Shown in pieces: positions 17,108 through 25,998 of a stretch of 39,775 nt of DNA. A program made the position numbers and the translations under genes. Source of the DNA: Bacteroidota bacterium (lineage in GTDB: Bacteria; Bacteroidota; Bacteroidia; Bacteroidales; FEN-979); the NCBI GenBank assembly GCA_016868575.1, contig VGGL01000016.1, forward strand, positions 1 through 39,775, written 5' to 3'. How positions within the stretch are numbered: the stretch's first letter is position 1; every line of letters begins with the position of its first letter. The notes below the pieces were generated by a model that worked only from the letters and a program-made list of their open reading frames with translations, was not told the DNA's origin and ran no database searches.

Positions 17108-17827
17108 TCACCAACCGGAAGCAAGTACATCAATGATGTGAATGGTCTTGAGTGAGATTTGATGCTTGTCAATATATCCCTGCAGGTGCATCAGGCAGGA
17201 TGAATCGGTGGATATGATGTACTTAGCACCTGTTTCAAGCGCAAATTTTACCTTCTGTTCAGCCATGGCAGTAGAAACGGGTTCAAACTTCACCGAAAAT
17301 GTTCCACCAAAACCGCAGCAAACGTCCCGGTTTTTCATTTCTAAGAGTTCAAGTCCCTGCACATGCTTCAGCAAAATCCGGCCTTCCTCTTTCAAACCAT
17401 ATTCCCTGAGCGCTGCGCACGAGTCATGCCAGGTTACACGATGATTGAAAACAGCCCCGACATCAGTCACTTTTTGCACATTTACAAGAAAGTCAGTGAA
17501 CTCATAGATGTTCTTCTTAAGCTGTTTGTATTCGTAGTGAAAAGCAGTATTATGGAAGATCTTTTCGAAATAATTGCGCACATAGCCAACGCAGGAAGCA
17601 GAGGGCCCGATTACCGGCCGATCGTTGGGAAAGTCTTTCAGAAATTTCTCCCCCATGGCTTTGGCTTCATCCCAGAAACCGCTGTTGAATGCCATTTGAC
17701 CGCAGCAGGTCTGGTTGGGATTATAATTTACATCCAGACCGATCTTCTCCAGGATCCTGACCATGTTCATCCCTGTGTTGGGATATACCTGGTCGATAAA
17801 ACAGGGTATGAAAGCGTCAACAATCAT
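17108..17827 (-). CDS. LutA/YkgE-type CCG-domain Fe-S oxidoreductase subunit
   Basis: The start at 17827 gives 239 residues (MIVDAFIPCFIDQVYPNTG). The upstream ATG adds ten residues unlike the family. Two cysteine-rich CCG domains are visible: IPCFIDQVYP with QTCCGQMAFNSG, and WHDSCAAL with DVCCGFGGTFSVK. A conserved STDSSCLMHLQG follows near 215. These bind an Fe-S cluster. In LutABC the A subunit helps oxidise L-lactate to pyruvate. No lutB or lutC gene is nearby, so its partner must be elsewhere. It lies 88 bases after aroA on the same strand and could be the last gene of the porX operon. The exact substrate is not shown. Confidence 0.82.
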   Translation of the reverse strand: MIVDAFIPCFIDQVYPNTGMNMVRILEKIGLDVNYNPNQTCCGQMAFNSGFWDEAKAMGEKFLKDFPNDRPVIGPSASCVGYVRNYFEKIFHNTAFHYEYKQLKKNIYEFTDFLVNVQKVTDVGAVFNHRVTWHDSCAALREYGLKEEGRILLKHVQGLELLEMKNRDVCCGFGGTFSVKFEPVSTAMAEQKVKFALETGAKYIISTDSSCLMHLQGYIDKHQISLKTIHIIDVLASGW

Positions 17828-17915
17828 GGGTGATAAAGTGTGCCCAAAAGTAAACAAATTGTTGAAACCGGAAAGCAGAAAAAACCACCCAAATCATAAG
17901 GGGAGGTGAAGACAC

Positions 17916-19184
17916 CTATGACATTTCTGTCCGAAAGCCACAGGCTTGCAGATGGTCCCAAAAGGAAGGATAGGATTTACTGACAACCTGAGGATCGTCA
18001 AGTCGTATCGCATTCCATTTTAATGACAATGGCGCAAATGCCATGGCCAACCGGTGGTCCTGGTGGGTATTCATCAGTATCTCTCGTGAATGATCTCGAT
18101 GTTCCGCTGATATTGATAGGGACGATTGTCCGTAAGGCTTCTGCTGATAGTGGAAAGATATTCCCGTCTTGGCCAACTCCTCAACGATGGCTGTAATCCG
18201 GCGTGATTCCTTGAACTCCAGGTGCTCAATACCCGTGAACAAGCCAGGAACACCCAACCCGGCGCATGTGGATGCAACTGCAGGGAACAGATCGGGAAAA
18301 TCGGTGAAATCAAATGATATATAAGGAGTTACAAAACCGGTATGCGAAAGGAGTAATCCATCTTTTTCGGGTGAAGTTGCTACACCCAAATCCCTGAAGA
18401 TGTCAACGACGGCAGCATCTCCCTGTAATCCCGACAAATGAAGGGATTTCAGTAGGACTTTTGCCCCCGGATTCAGGGCGACCATCTCAAACCAATAGGA
18501 TGCTGCGCTAAAATCTTTCTCGACAATAATATCTCTGGGTTTGTATGAGCATTCCGGAACCGTGATCGTTCCTTTGGATTCATAGGAAGGTACGCCAAAT
18601 GCCTCAAGCAGCGACAATGTCATGTCAATGTAGGGGCGCGAAACGATCCTGCCGTTTAGGATGAGCTTCAGCCCGCCGGGCAGCACCGGTGCTATCATCA
18701 AAAGAGCAGAAATAAATTGACTCGAAGTATCAGCACGGACTTCCACCTCCCCTCCCTTGAGTTGTGTTCCTGAAATAAGGAGCGGCGGGTATCCTTCATC
18801 GCCATGATATGTAATGTTGGCACCCAGTTTTCGAATGGGTTCGACCAGATCTCCAACCGGACGCTCCAACATCCGTTGATTGCCGGTAAGAAGCCATTCT
18901 CCATCTTCCAGGCATACCCTTGCGGTAAGAAACCGAAAGACAGTTCCCGCCATTCCACAATCGAGCATGCAAGGGGATTCATGAAGCTGATCCTCCGTGA
19001 TTTTGCTACAAAGGGAAGAGAGGATCCTTGTATCTCCGGAATCCGATAAGTCATGGATTTGAAAAGGTTCCTTGCATAGGCTTTGGATCATGAGTGAGCG
19101 GTTGCTGATACTCTTCGAGGATGGAAGGTCTATCACACCATGAATGGCAGCCGGAGGGGCTTTAATCCTTATCGGTCTGATCAT
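17916..19184 (-). CDS. aroA: 3-phosphoshikimate 1-carboxyvinyltransferase (EPSP synthase)
   Basis: This 422-residue enzyme joins shikimate-3-phosphate and phosphoenolpyruvate to give EPSP in the shikimate pathway. The start at 19184 overlaps the aroB stop (ATGA), which settles it; the longer frame upstream is out of family. Seen in the sequence: the substrate loop PSSKSISNRS (21-30), the LDCGMAGTVFRFLTA motif of the PEP site, a TSSQFISALLM segment, the catalytic DFPDLFP region, and the C-terminal HQDHRLAMAF. The common GNAGT is here GMAGT, a conservative variant. It is translationally coupled to aroB. Confidence 0.94.
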   Translation of the reverse strand: MIRPIRIKAPPAAIHGVIDLPSSKSISNRSLMIQSLCKEPFQIHDLSDSGDTRILSSLCSKITEDQLHESPCMLDCGMAGTVFRFLTARVCLEDGEWLLTGNQRMLERPVGDLVEPIRKLGANITYHGDEGYPPLLISGTQLKGGEVEVRADTSSQFISALLMIAPVLPGGLKLILNGRIVSRPYIDMTLSLLEAFGVPSYESKGTITVPECSYKPRDIIVEKDFSAASYWFEMVALNPGAKVLLKSLHLSGLQGDAAVVDIFRDLGVATSPEKDGLLLSHTGFVTPYISFDFTDFPDLFPAVASTCAGLGVPGLFTGIEHLEFKESRRITAIVEELAKTGISFHYQQKPYGQSSLSISAEHRDHSREILMNTHQDHRLAMAFAPLSLKWNAIRLDDPQVVSKSYPSFWDHLQACGFRTEMS

Positions 19185-20281
19185 GCTTGCAGGGAATTGT
19201 AATAAGAGAGGCTTTCGAATATTATTTTCGGGTCGAACGACACATCGGTCTGGAACCTTCCCATCCCATCGAGCAGAACAAAACAAATCTTTCCCCCTTT
19301 GTTTTTCTTATCCGCTTGCATGATCTTCAGCATCTCATCGTGGGTTTCACCAGCTATCGGGTAATGGTCAAACATACCGGACAGATAGCCAATGACTTCA
19401 TCCCGCTCCGGCTGGCTGATCAAGTTGTGTTTCCATGAAAGGTATGTTTCGCAAATCATCCCGGCTGCCACAGCTTCTCCATGTAAAAGCGGATCCCGGT
19501 CATGCTGTAGGGAGTAAGTTTCCACAGCATGGCCAACGGTATGTCCGAAGTTCAATCCCTTTCTGTAATGTTTCTCAAAAGGATCTTGCCTGACAATCTC
19601 AAGTTTTTTCCCGATCGAGTCACGGATCATCCTGCTCCACAGCAGACCTTCAAAAGATATTGTTTTCAACGCCGGGAAGTCATACTGCCTGATCAGATGC
19701 CATAATGCCTGATCTGCGATCAGGGCAATTTTGATGATCTCTGCAAACCCTGCACGGATCTGGCGTTCATTCAGCGAGTTCAGAAATAATGGGTACACAA
19801 ATACACCTGCAGGCTTTGCGAATGTGCCGATCTGGTTTTTATAGGTATCCAGGTTAACAGCTGTTTTTCCGCCAATGGCCGCATCAACTTGTGCCAATAA
19901 GGTTGTAGGAATATGGATAAAGCCTAGGCCTCGTTTGTAGATGGAAGCAACAAATCCGCCCAGGTCACAAACCACTCCCCCACCCAGGTTGATCAGCAGG
20001 GTGTCTTTTTCAATTCCATCGGAGAGTAAATGCCTGCACAGATCGTAGGCCTGGTGAAAGGTTTTAGCACTTTCCCCTTCCGGGATTTCATAAATCCTGG
20101 CGTCATGTAGCCGTTGATTTGAGCCAAAAAGCTTTCCGAGGCAGTGTTGCTTGACCGTATGGTCAGTCAGGAGGATGATCTTTGCGTTTTGTGGAACCTC
20201 CTCCTGAAGAAAAGTTTCCAGGGCGGTCAGGGCGTCCCAGCCAACGAAGATTTTATCTTCAGCCAAGCTATCCATGCTCAT
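19181..20281 (-). CDS. aroB: 3-dehydroquinate synthase
   Basis: A 366-residue enzyme making 3-dehydroquinate from DAHP, with NAD and a divalent metal. Motifs are INLGGGVVCDLGGFVAS (97-112) for NAD, HIPTTLLAQVDAAIGGKTAVN (123-143), and the metal ligands Glu181 (AGFAEIIK), His247 (NFGHTVGHA) and His267 (LLHGEA). Length and motif order are normal. It begins 5 bases after ald and overlaps aroA by 4 bases, so it belongs to the porX-tsaE-ald-aroB-aroA run. Confidence 0.95.
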   Translation of the reverse strand: MSMDSLAEDKIFVGWDALTALETFLQEEVPQNAKIILLTDHTVKQHCLGKLFGSNQRLHDARIYEIPEGESAKTFHQAYDLCRHLLSDGIEKDTLLINLGGGVVCDLGGFVASIYKRGLGFIHIPTTLLAQVDAAIGGKTAVNLDTYKNQIGTFAKPAGVFVYPLFLNSLNERQIRAGFAEIIKIALIADQALWHLIRQYDFPALKTISFEGLLWSRMIRDSIGKKLEIVRQDPFEKHYRKGLNFGHTVGHAVETYSLQHDRDPLLHGEAVAAGMICETYLSWKHNLISQPERDEVIGYLSGMFDHYPIAGETHDEMLKIMQADKKNKGGKICFVLLDGMGRFQTDVSFDPKIIFESLSYYNSLQA

Positions 20282-20286
20282 GCAGG

Positions 20287-21486
20287 TCAGAAGGCAGCCA
20301 TCAGCAAGTCGATATCCTGAAAGGGGAGGTTGCTGAAATCGCTGATAAATTTTTTAGTGATGATGCCATTGTAGAGATATACCCCTTGTCTGACACCATA
20401 AACGGATTTGAGAATATTCTCAATGCCGCCTTCCTCCCCGATTTGCTGGAGGATCGGGGCAAAGAGGTTATTGAGGGCAAGAGAGGCTGTTCGGGGAACG
20501 CGGGAAGTAATGTTCGGCACGCCATAACAGGTTACTCCAAATTGTGTAAAAACCGGGTTTTCGTGTGTGGTCATCCGCGAAGTTGAAAAGCACCCACCCT
20601 GATCGATGCAAACGTCGATAATCACACTGCCATCCTCCATTCCCCTGATCATTTCCTCTGGTACCAGGCAGGGGGTCTTGCCTTGTTTGGCATGAATGGC
20701 GCCAATCACCACGTCAGCCGATTTCATTGCTTCCTGCAGGGCTTTGGGTTGGATGACACTGGTGTGAACGCGGTTAGAGAGGATATTTTGCAACCTGCGA
20801 AGCCGGTAAACAGACATATCAAAGACTTTCACCGAAGCGCCCAGGCCGAGTGCCGCGCGGGCGGCAAATTCTCCAACGGTACCGGCGCCCAGGATGACCA
20901 CTTCCGTTGGTTTCACGCCGGGAAACCCTCCCAGGGCAACCCCTTTGCCAAGCTGGCTATCCGACAGGTACGAGGCGGCAATGAACACCACCATATTTCC
21001 GGCAATCTCACTCATTGAGCGGATAAACGGAAAGGTATTGGCCTCATCCTTAATATATTCGAAGGCAAGAGCCGTTACTTTTACCTGCGACAGTTTCCGG
21101 AAGAACTCCTCTGTTTGCATGCCCAGTTGAAGCGCAGAAAAAATTGTTTGTTTTGACCGCAGGTAGCTAATTTCAGTATGGGTCAGCGGGGCGACCTTCG
21201 CGATGATATCTGCCTGAAAAGCCTCGCGGCGGTCGGTGACAATCCTTCCGCCGGCTTCGCTGTACTCCTGGTCACTGAAGTGGGCTCCTTGTCCCGCGCC
21301 ACTTTCGATGATGACTTCATGACCATGATGTGCCAGCAATTTGATGCCATCGGGGACCAACGTCACCCGGTTTTCATTCAGGCTTATCTCTTTGGGTATC
21401 CCAATGGTCAGGCGTTTCTTTTTCCGGTATGTCTCAAGGATCTCCTCCTGTGGCACCGGTATTAACCCTTGTCTGAGATCTTGCAT
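20287..21486 (-). CDS. ald: Alanine dehydrogenase
   Basis: The 399-residue protein belongs to the alanine dehydrogenase/transhydrogenase-alpha family and would interconvert alanine and pyruvate with NAD. The N-terminal part has IGIPKEISLNENRVTLVPDG and ESGAGQGAHFSD; the central Rossmann fold has VVILGAGTVGEFAARAALGLGA; VIIDVCIDQGGCFSTSRMTTH and NITSRVPRTASLALNN follow. It carries a roughly 25-residue N-terminal extension and several departures from well-studied Ald (for example HAKQGKTPC where a PGAKAP loop is usual), so enzymatic specificity is less certain than family membership. Gap to tsaE is 4 bases. Confidence 0.82.
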   Translation of the reverse strand: MQDLRQGLIPVPQEEILETYRKKKRLTIGIPKEISLNENRVTLVPDGIKLLAHHGHEVIIESGAGQGAHFSDQEYSEAGGRIVTDRREAFQADIIAKVAPLTHTEISYLRSKQTIFSALQLGMQTEEFFRKLSQVKVTALAFEYIKDEANTFPFIRSMSEIAGNMVVFIAASYLSDSQLGKGVALGGFPGVKPTEVVILGAGTVGEFAARAALGLGASVKVFDMSVYRLRRLQNILSNRVHTSVIQPKALQEAMKSADVVIGAIHAKQGKTPCLVPEEMIRGMEDGSVIIDVCIDQGGCFSTSRMTTHENPVFTQFGVTCYGVPNITSRVPRTASLALNNLFAPILQQIGEEGGIENILKSVYGVRQGVYLYNGIITKKFISDFSNLPFQDIDLLMAAF

Positions 21487-21490
21487 GGCT

Positions 21491-21916
21491 TCACTTGTTT
21501 TCCGTGACTGTTACTTTACGTATTCCACTTGGCTCATCTTCCGTTATCAGGATGTATACGTATTTTTCAGGCAAAAGTTCGGAAATTTTTTCAGGCCATT
21601 CGATCAGGCATACTGAGCCATCAAAAAAATAGTTCTCATACCCGATCTCAAACATCTCTTCTTTCCGTTCAATGCGGTAACAATCAAGGTGGTATATGTT
21701 ACCCGGATCACCGGTGACGTATTCATTGACAATGGCAAAAGTTGGACTCTGGACAATATCTTTTACACCCAATGCCCGGCAAAATGCCTTGATGAAGGTT
21801 GTTTTCCCGGCTCCCATTTTACCGTTGACCGCAAAGATATGATGCGATGGAAAATTCTGCTGAATGATCCTCGCAACTTTTTCATAGTCGCTTACGGCAG
21901 GGCAGGTGAAAGTCAT
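21491..21916 (-). CDS. tsaE: tRNA threonylcarbamoyladenosine biosynthesis ATPase TsaE
   Basis: A 141-residue P-loop protein. Walker A is GKMGAGKTT (32-40), followed by SPTFAIVNEY and YHLDCYRI, the hallmark TsaE segments, and LIEWPE near residue 105. TsaE supports the TsaB-TsaD complex that makes t6A37 on tRNAs reading ANN codons. It is essential in most bacteria. It follows porX by 5 bases and precedes ald by 4. Confidence 0.95.
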   Translation of the reverse strand: MTFTCPAVSDYEKVARIIQQNFPSHHIFAVNGKMGAGKTTFIKAFCRALGVKDIVQSPTFAIVNEYVTGDPGNIYHLDCYRIERKEEMFEIGYENYFFDGSVCLIEWPEKISELLPEKYVYILITEDEPSGIRKVTVTENK

Positions 21917-21921
21917 CTTGA

Positions 21922-23475
21922 TTATTTTGGAGACAAAGATATGAATGGGATCATTATCTCTTCCATGGAGATTCCTCCATGCTGGAAGGTATTCCGGTAG
22001 TAGGAAGCATAGTAATTGTAGTTATTCGGATAGGCGAAAAAGTCGTTGCTGCGGCAAAAGACATACGACGAACTGACATTGATCCTGGGGAGAAAGAGGT
22101 CCTGCGGATTTTTCACTTCAAACACCTCATCCTTCTGGTATTTCAAAGCCTTACCGGTTTTATAGCGCAGGTTGGTATTGGTATTCTTGTCACCAAGGAT
22201 CTGAACCGGATCCTTGACCCGGATAGAGCCGTGGTCGGTGGTTATGCAAACCCTGATCTTTTTCTCTGCCAGATATCGAATGATTTCGAGCAGTGGCGAG
22301 TGGTTGAACCAGGAGACAGTAAGGGAGCGGTATGCCGGCTCATTATCGGCCAATTCGCGGATGATCTCCATTTCTGTGCGGGCATGGGAGAGCATGTCGA
22401 CGAAGTTGTAAACGATCACGTTCAGCTTGTTGCCCTGCAGATTGGGCAGGGTTTCGACGAGTTTCCGGCCGAAATTCAGGTTCAGGACTTTGGCATAGCT
22501 ATGTTTGAAATCTTTTCCGAAACGACGTAATTGCTCGCCCAGCAGGTCACTCTCGTAATTGTTTTTCGTCTCTTCCTCATCTTCATTCACCCACAGGTTT
22601 GGGTATTTCTTTCCAATCTCTGATGGAAGGAGTCCGGCAAAAAAGGCATTGCGGGCATACTGTGTAGTGGTGGGAAGAATACTGAAATAGATGTCATCCC
22701 GGTCAACCCTGCAATATTCCTCAATGATGGGTTGCAATACTTTCCATTGGTCATAGCGGAGGTTATCCACCACCAACAGGAACACAGAGCCCTTGTCATC
22801 CAGCAGCGGAAATAGCTTTTCCTTAACAACCGTGTGAGAGAGTATCGGTTTTTCGGCGGCTTTTCCGTTCAGCCAGTCCTGGTAATTGCGCATGATGAAC
22901 CTTGAAAAGACCTGGTTCGCTTCATCTTTCTGCATCCGGAGAATCTCGTTCATGCTTTCATCAGCAGAGCGTTGAAGCTGAATTTCCCAGAAGACCAGCT
23001 TTTTGTAAACATCAACCCATTCCTGGTAACTCATTTTATTGGAGATCTCCATGCCGATATTTCGAAACTCCTGCTGGTACTGGAAAGTTGTTTTTTCACT
23101 GACCAGCTTCTTATTTTCCAGGTTCTTCTTCAGGCTGAGGAGTATCTGGTTTGGATTGACCGGTTTGATAAGGTAATCGCTGATCTGCGATCCAATGGCA
23201 TCCTCCATGATCGACTCTTCCTCGCTTTTGGTGATCATAACCACCGGCAGATTTGGAAACCGGTTCTTGATGCGAAGCAATGTTTCGACACCGGAAAGGC
23301 CGGGCATTTGTTCATCCAGAAAGACAATGTCAAATACTTTTGTTTTCAGGATATCCAGCGCCTCTGCCCCGTTATTGGTTGTGTGAACTTCATATCCTTT
23401 TTCCCGGAGAAACAGGATGTGCGGCTTGAGCAGATCTATCTCATCATCAGCCCACAAAATATTGATTTTGTCCAT
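21922..23475 (-). CDS. porX: PorX: T9SS response regulator with PglZ/alkaline-phosphatase-like effector domain
   Basis: Starting at MDKINILWADDE (23475) the protein has 517 residues, close to known PorX. The longer frame to 23607 lacks family resemblance at its start. Domain order: CheY-like receiver 1-120 with the acidic pair D10/D11, phosphoacceptor D54 (VFLDEQMPG), T82 and K104 (YLIKPVNP); a helical linker to about 215; then an alkaline-phosphatase-superfamily domain with VVDNLRYDQW (D237), the nucleophile-region TTT at 269-271 and metal-binding ITTDHGS (D414, H415). PorX is activated by the kinase PorY and acts with the sigma factor SigP to control T9SS genes; phosphodiesterase activity has been reported for the C-terminal domain. 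It heads a five- or six-gene run. Confidence 0.94.
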   Translation of the reverse strand: MDKINILWADDEIDLLKPHILFLREKGYEVHTTNNGAEALDILKTKVFDIVFLDEQMPGLSGVETLLRIKNRFPNLPVVMITKSEEESIMEDAIGSQISDYLIKPVNPNQILLSLKKNLENKKLVSEKTTFQYQQEFRNIGMEISNKMSYQEWVDVYKKLVFWEIQLQRSADESMNEILRMQKDEANQVFSRFIMRNYQDWLNGKAAEKPILSHTVVKEKLFPLLDDKGSVFLLVVDNLRYDQWKVLQPIIEEYCRVDRDDIYFSILPTTTQYARNAFFAGLLPSEIGKKYPNLWVNEDEEETKNNYESDLLGEQLRRFGKDFKHSYAKVLNLNFGRKLVETLPNLQGNKLNVIVYNFVDMLSHARTEMEIIRELADNEPAYRSLTVSWFNHSPLLEIIRYLAEKKIRVCITTDHGSIRVKDPVQILGDKNTNTNLRYKTGKALKYQKDEVFEVKNPQDLFLPRINVSSSYVFCRSNDFFAYPNNYNYYASYYRNTFQHGGISMEEIMIPFISLSPK

Positions 23476-23583
23476 TCTTTTCGTTGTTCGTTTTGCTTCG
23501 TTGCGCTGGTCATTGCAACGACATGCTCGGTGTTTGTTGTTCGATATTAATGATGAATTCCGGGTTTTATTGTTCAAACTTGC

Positions 23584-23591
23584 TACTTTTG
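23584..23591 (+). promoter_or_regulatory. -7 promoter element, HD-domain/lpx operon
   Basis: TACTTTTG fits TAnnTTTG and is 30 bases before the ATG at 23622. The 146-base gap 23476-23621 to the divergent porX also contains degenerate copies of the heptamer CGAACAA on the minus strand (23537-23543 and 23484-23490). Confidence 0.5.
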
Positions 23592-23621
23592 CAAGACTTC
23601 TCCACAAATTTACTACTTTTC

Positions 23622-24884
23622 ATGGAGGAAATCACCAACAAACGCAAAATCCTGAATGACCCGATCTATGGGTTTATCAGCATTCCGGATGAACTTGTCT
23701 ATGATATCATCGAGCACCCCTGGTTCCAGCGGTTGCGGAGGATCAAACAGCTTGGGTTAACGCATTATGTTTACCCTGCTGCTCAGCACACCCGGTTTCA
23801 GCATGCCATTGGTGCAATGCATCTGATGATACAGGCCATTGACATCCTCCGCATGAAAGGGCATGAGATCACCAAAAGAGAGCGGGAAGCAACGGTACTT
23901 GCCATCCTGCTGCATGATATTGGACACGGGCCCTTTTCACACACCCTGGAACGAACCCTGGTGAAAGGGATCCATCACGAAGCCATCTCCTTGCTGATCA
24001 TGGAGCAACTCAACAAGGAGTTTAAAGGAGCTTTGAAGATGGCCATCCGCGTGTTCACAGATACCTATCCTAAGCATTTTCTGCACCAACTGGTCTCCAG
24101 CCAGCTCGATATGGACCGGCTGGACTACCTGAAACGCGACAGTTTCTTTTCGGGAGTCCAGGAGGGGGTGATCAACTCCGACCGTATCATCACCATGTTG
24201 AATGTGGAAAATGACCTGTTGGTTGTCGACGCCAAGGGAATCTATTCCATAGAAAAATTCATCGTTGCACGAAGGCTGATGTACTGGCAGGTGTATTTTC
24301 ATAAGACTGTGCTTGCAGCCGAATACATGATGGTTGAAATCCTGAAAAGGGCAAAGTACCTGGCCGGAAAAAAAATTGCCGTTTCCGCACCCGATCCGTT
24401 GGAAGTCTTCCTGAAACATGCTTTTCGGGATGAACACGATCCGGTATTCCTGAACGCCTTTACCAGACTGGATGATTTTGACGTTTTCTACGCCATCAAA
24501 TCCTGGGCAAACCATCCTGATCGCGTGTTGTCACTCCTTTGCCAAAACCTTGTAAACCGGCGACTGAACCAGGTTGTCTTACTCAATAATCCGGCTCCAG
24601 CAACTTTGATCAGCCGGATCCGGTCGAAGGGGGCAAGATCGCTTAAGATAAGTAATGATGAGGCTGCCTCTTTTGTCTATTGCGGAAAAATCGCCAACGA
24701 TGCCTATAACCCTAAGAAAGACAGGATCCTGATCCGTTTCAGGGATGGACACGTGGAGGACATCGCCGAATCCTCAGATCAACTTAATGTTCATGTTTTG
24801 TCAAAGACAGTCAGCAAGTATTTTCTTAGTTTCCCCAAAGGGATAAAGTCGAAATACCAAGATACAGATAAAAATACCCCTTAA
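23622..24884 (+). CDS. HD-domain phosphohydrolase (SAMHD1/dNTPase-like)
   Basis: A 420-residue protein starting MEEITNKRKILNDPIYGFISI; the longer frame from 23484 crosses the promoter region and is rejected. The HD metal site is formed by His61 (HTRFQHAIG), His98-Asp99 (LLHDIGHGPFSH) and a downstream Asp in SSQLDMDRLDYLKRD. This arrangement, with YPAAQHTRFQHAIGAMHL, is that of the COG1078 group related to dGTPases and SAMHD1. It likely cleaves a nucleotide triphosphate or other phosphoester; the substrate is not shown. It sits 3 bases before lpxD, so it is probably transcribed with the lipid A genes. Confidence 0.88.
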   Translation: MEEITNKRKILNDPIYGFISIPDELVYDIIEHPWFQRLRRIKQLGLTHYVYPAAQHTRFQHAIGAMHLMIQAIDILRMKGHEITKREREATVLAILLHDIGHGPFSHTLERTLVKGIHHEAISLLIMEQLNKEFKGALKMAIRVFTDTYPKHFLHQLVSSQLDMDRLDYLKRDSFFSGVQEGVINSDRIITMLNVENDLLVVDAKGIYSIEKFIVARRLMYWQVYFHKTVLAAEYMMVEILKRAKYLAGKKIAVSAPDPLEVFLKHAFRDEHDPVFLNAFTRLDDFDVFYAIKSWANHPDRVLSLLCQNLVNRRLNQVVLLNNPAPATLISRIRSKGARSLKISNDEAASFVYCGKIANDAYNPKKDRILIRFRDGHVEDIAESSDQLNVHVLSKTVSKYFLSFPKGIKSKYQDTDKNTP

Positions 24885-24887
24885 TCC

Positions 24888-25919
24888 ATGGAATTCAGCG
24901 CCAAACAGATTGCCTCCCTGATCAATGGTACCATTGATGGGAATCCGGAAGCCAGAGTCAACAGGATTTCCAAAATTGAAGAAGGCCAGCCGGGTTCGAT
25001 GACCTTTCTCGCCAATCCGCTTTACACACAATATATTTACACAACTGCGGCGTCTATCATCCTGGTCAATACCTCTTTCAAACCCGAAAAGCCTGTCTCC
25101 GGCACCCTGATCCGCGTGGACGATCCGTATGCTGCCTTTGCCAAGCTTCTTGAAGTTTATCACGCAACGATACGGCAGAAAGAAGGCATTTCAGAAAGCG
25201 CTGCGATTTCACCTTCTGCACGCATTGGCCGGCATGTCTATATAGGGCCTTTTGTCTCAATTGGAGAAGATGCCGTGGTTGGAGATCATGCGGAGATCCA
25301 TTCCCACGTTTTCATTGGCGACCGGGCAATGATTGGTGAACACTCCGTGCTTCATGCCGGGGTGAAGGTATATCGCGACTGTGTCATTGGCAGACATTGT
25401 ATCATCCATGCCGGGGTGGTAATCGGAGCGGATGGATTTGGTTTTGCTCCGCAGGATACCCTGGAATACAAGAAAGTGATCCAGGCCGGCAACGTGATCC
25501 TGGAAGATTATGTCGAAGTGGGAGCCAACACCACAATCGACAGGGCCACCCTTGGATCGACGATCATCCGTAAAGGGGTTAAACTGGATAACCTTATTCA
25601 GATTGCCCACAATGTTGAAATAGGGGAAAATACGGTCATCGCTGCTCAAACCGGCATTTCCGGTTCCACGAAAATCGGTAGAAATTGTATGATCGGCGGA
25701 CAGGTCGGTATCATCGGCCACCTCACGATCGCGGATAATGTAAAAATCGCAGCCCAGTCAGGTATTGGGAACAGCATTACGGAGGCTGGCGCCATCGTTC
25801 AGGGATCACCGGCTTTTGAGATCGCTCCCTACCGGAAGTCGTATATCCATTTCCGGAACCTCGACCGGATCGTTAAAAAAATCAGGGATATCGAAAAGCG
25901 GATAGAAAAAAAAGAGTAA
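24888..25919 (+). CDS. lpxD: UDP-3-O-acylglucosamine N-acyltransferase
   Basis: This 343-residue enzyme adds the second hydroxyacyl chain in lipid A synthesis, from acyl-ACP to the 2-amino group of UDP-3-O-acyl-glucosamine. The N-terminal uridine-binding domain (1-100; [15 protein letters not shown]) is followed by a left-handed beta-helix of hexapeptide repeats (I/V-G-x4) and a helical C-terminus. Catalytic His241 lies in [13 protein letters not shown]; the FGFAP loop at 184-188 is typical. Length is normal. It precedes lpxC/fabZ by 79 bases containing that gene's own -7 element. Confidence 0.95.
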   Translation: MEFSAKQIASLINGTIDGNPEARVNRISKIEEGQPGSMTFLANPLYTQYIYTTAASIILVNTSFKPEKPVSGTLIRVDDPYAAFAKLLEVYHATIRQKEGISESAAISPSARIGRHVYIGPFVSIGEDAVVGDHAEIHSHVFIGDRAMIGEHSVLHAGVKVYRDCVIGRHCIIHAGVVIGADGFGFAPQDTLEYKKVIQAGNVILEDYVEVGANTTIDRATLGSTIIRKGVKLDNLIQIAHNVEIGENTVIAAQTGISGSTKIGRNCMIGGQVGIIGHLTIADNVKIAAQSGIGNSITEAGAIVQGSPAFEIAPYRKSYIHFRNLDRIVKKIRDIEKRIEKKE

Positions 25920-25984
25920 CCCCTGTTACTCCCCATGTTGCCTGGCTTCAACAAGTTGCACTCGCTCAAGACAAAATAAAATAT

Positions 25985-25992
25985 TATCTTTG
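25985..25992 (+). promoter_or_regulatory. -7 promoter element directly in front of lpxC/fabZ
   Basis: TATCTTTG matches TAnnTTTG, and the ATG at 25999 is only 6 bases downstream of its last base. Transcription would begin at or next to the start codon. No -33 TTTG is seen at the usual spacing. Confidence 0.45.
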
Positions 25993-25998
25993 CCGGCT

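Noticed and set aside
23484-23621. N-terminal extension of the HD-domain protein
   Set aside because: It would cross the -7 element at 23584 and has no resemblance to the family.
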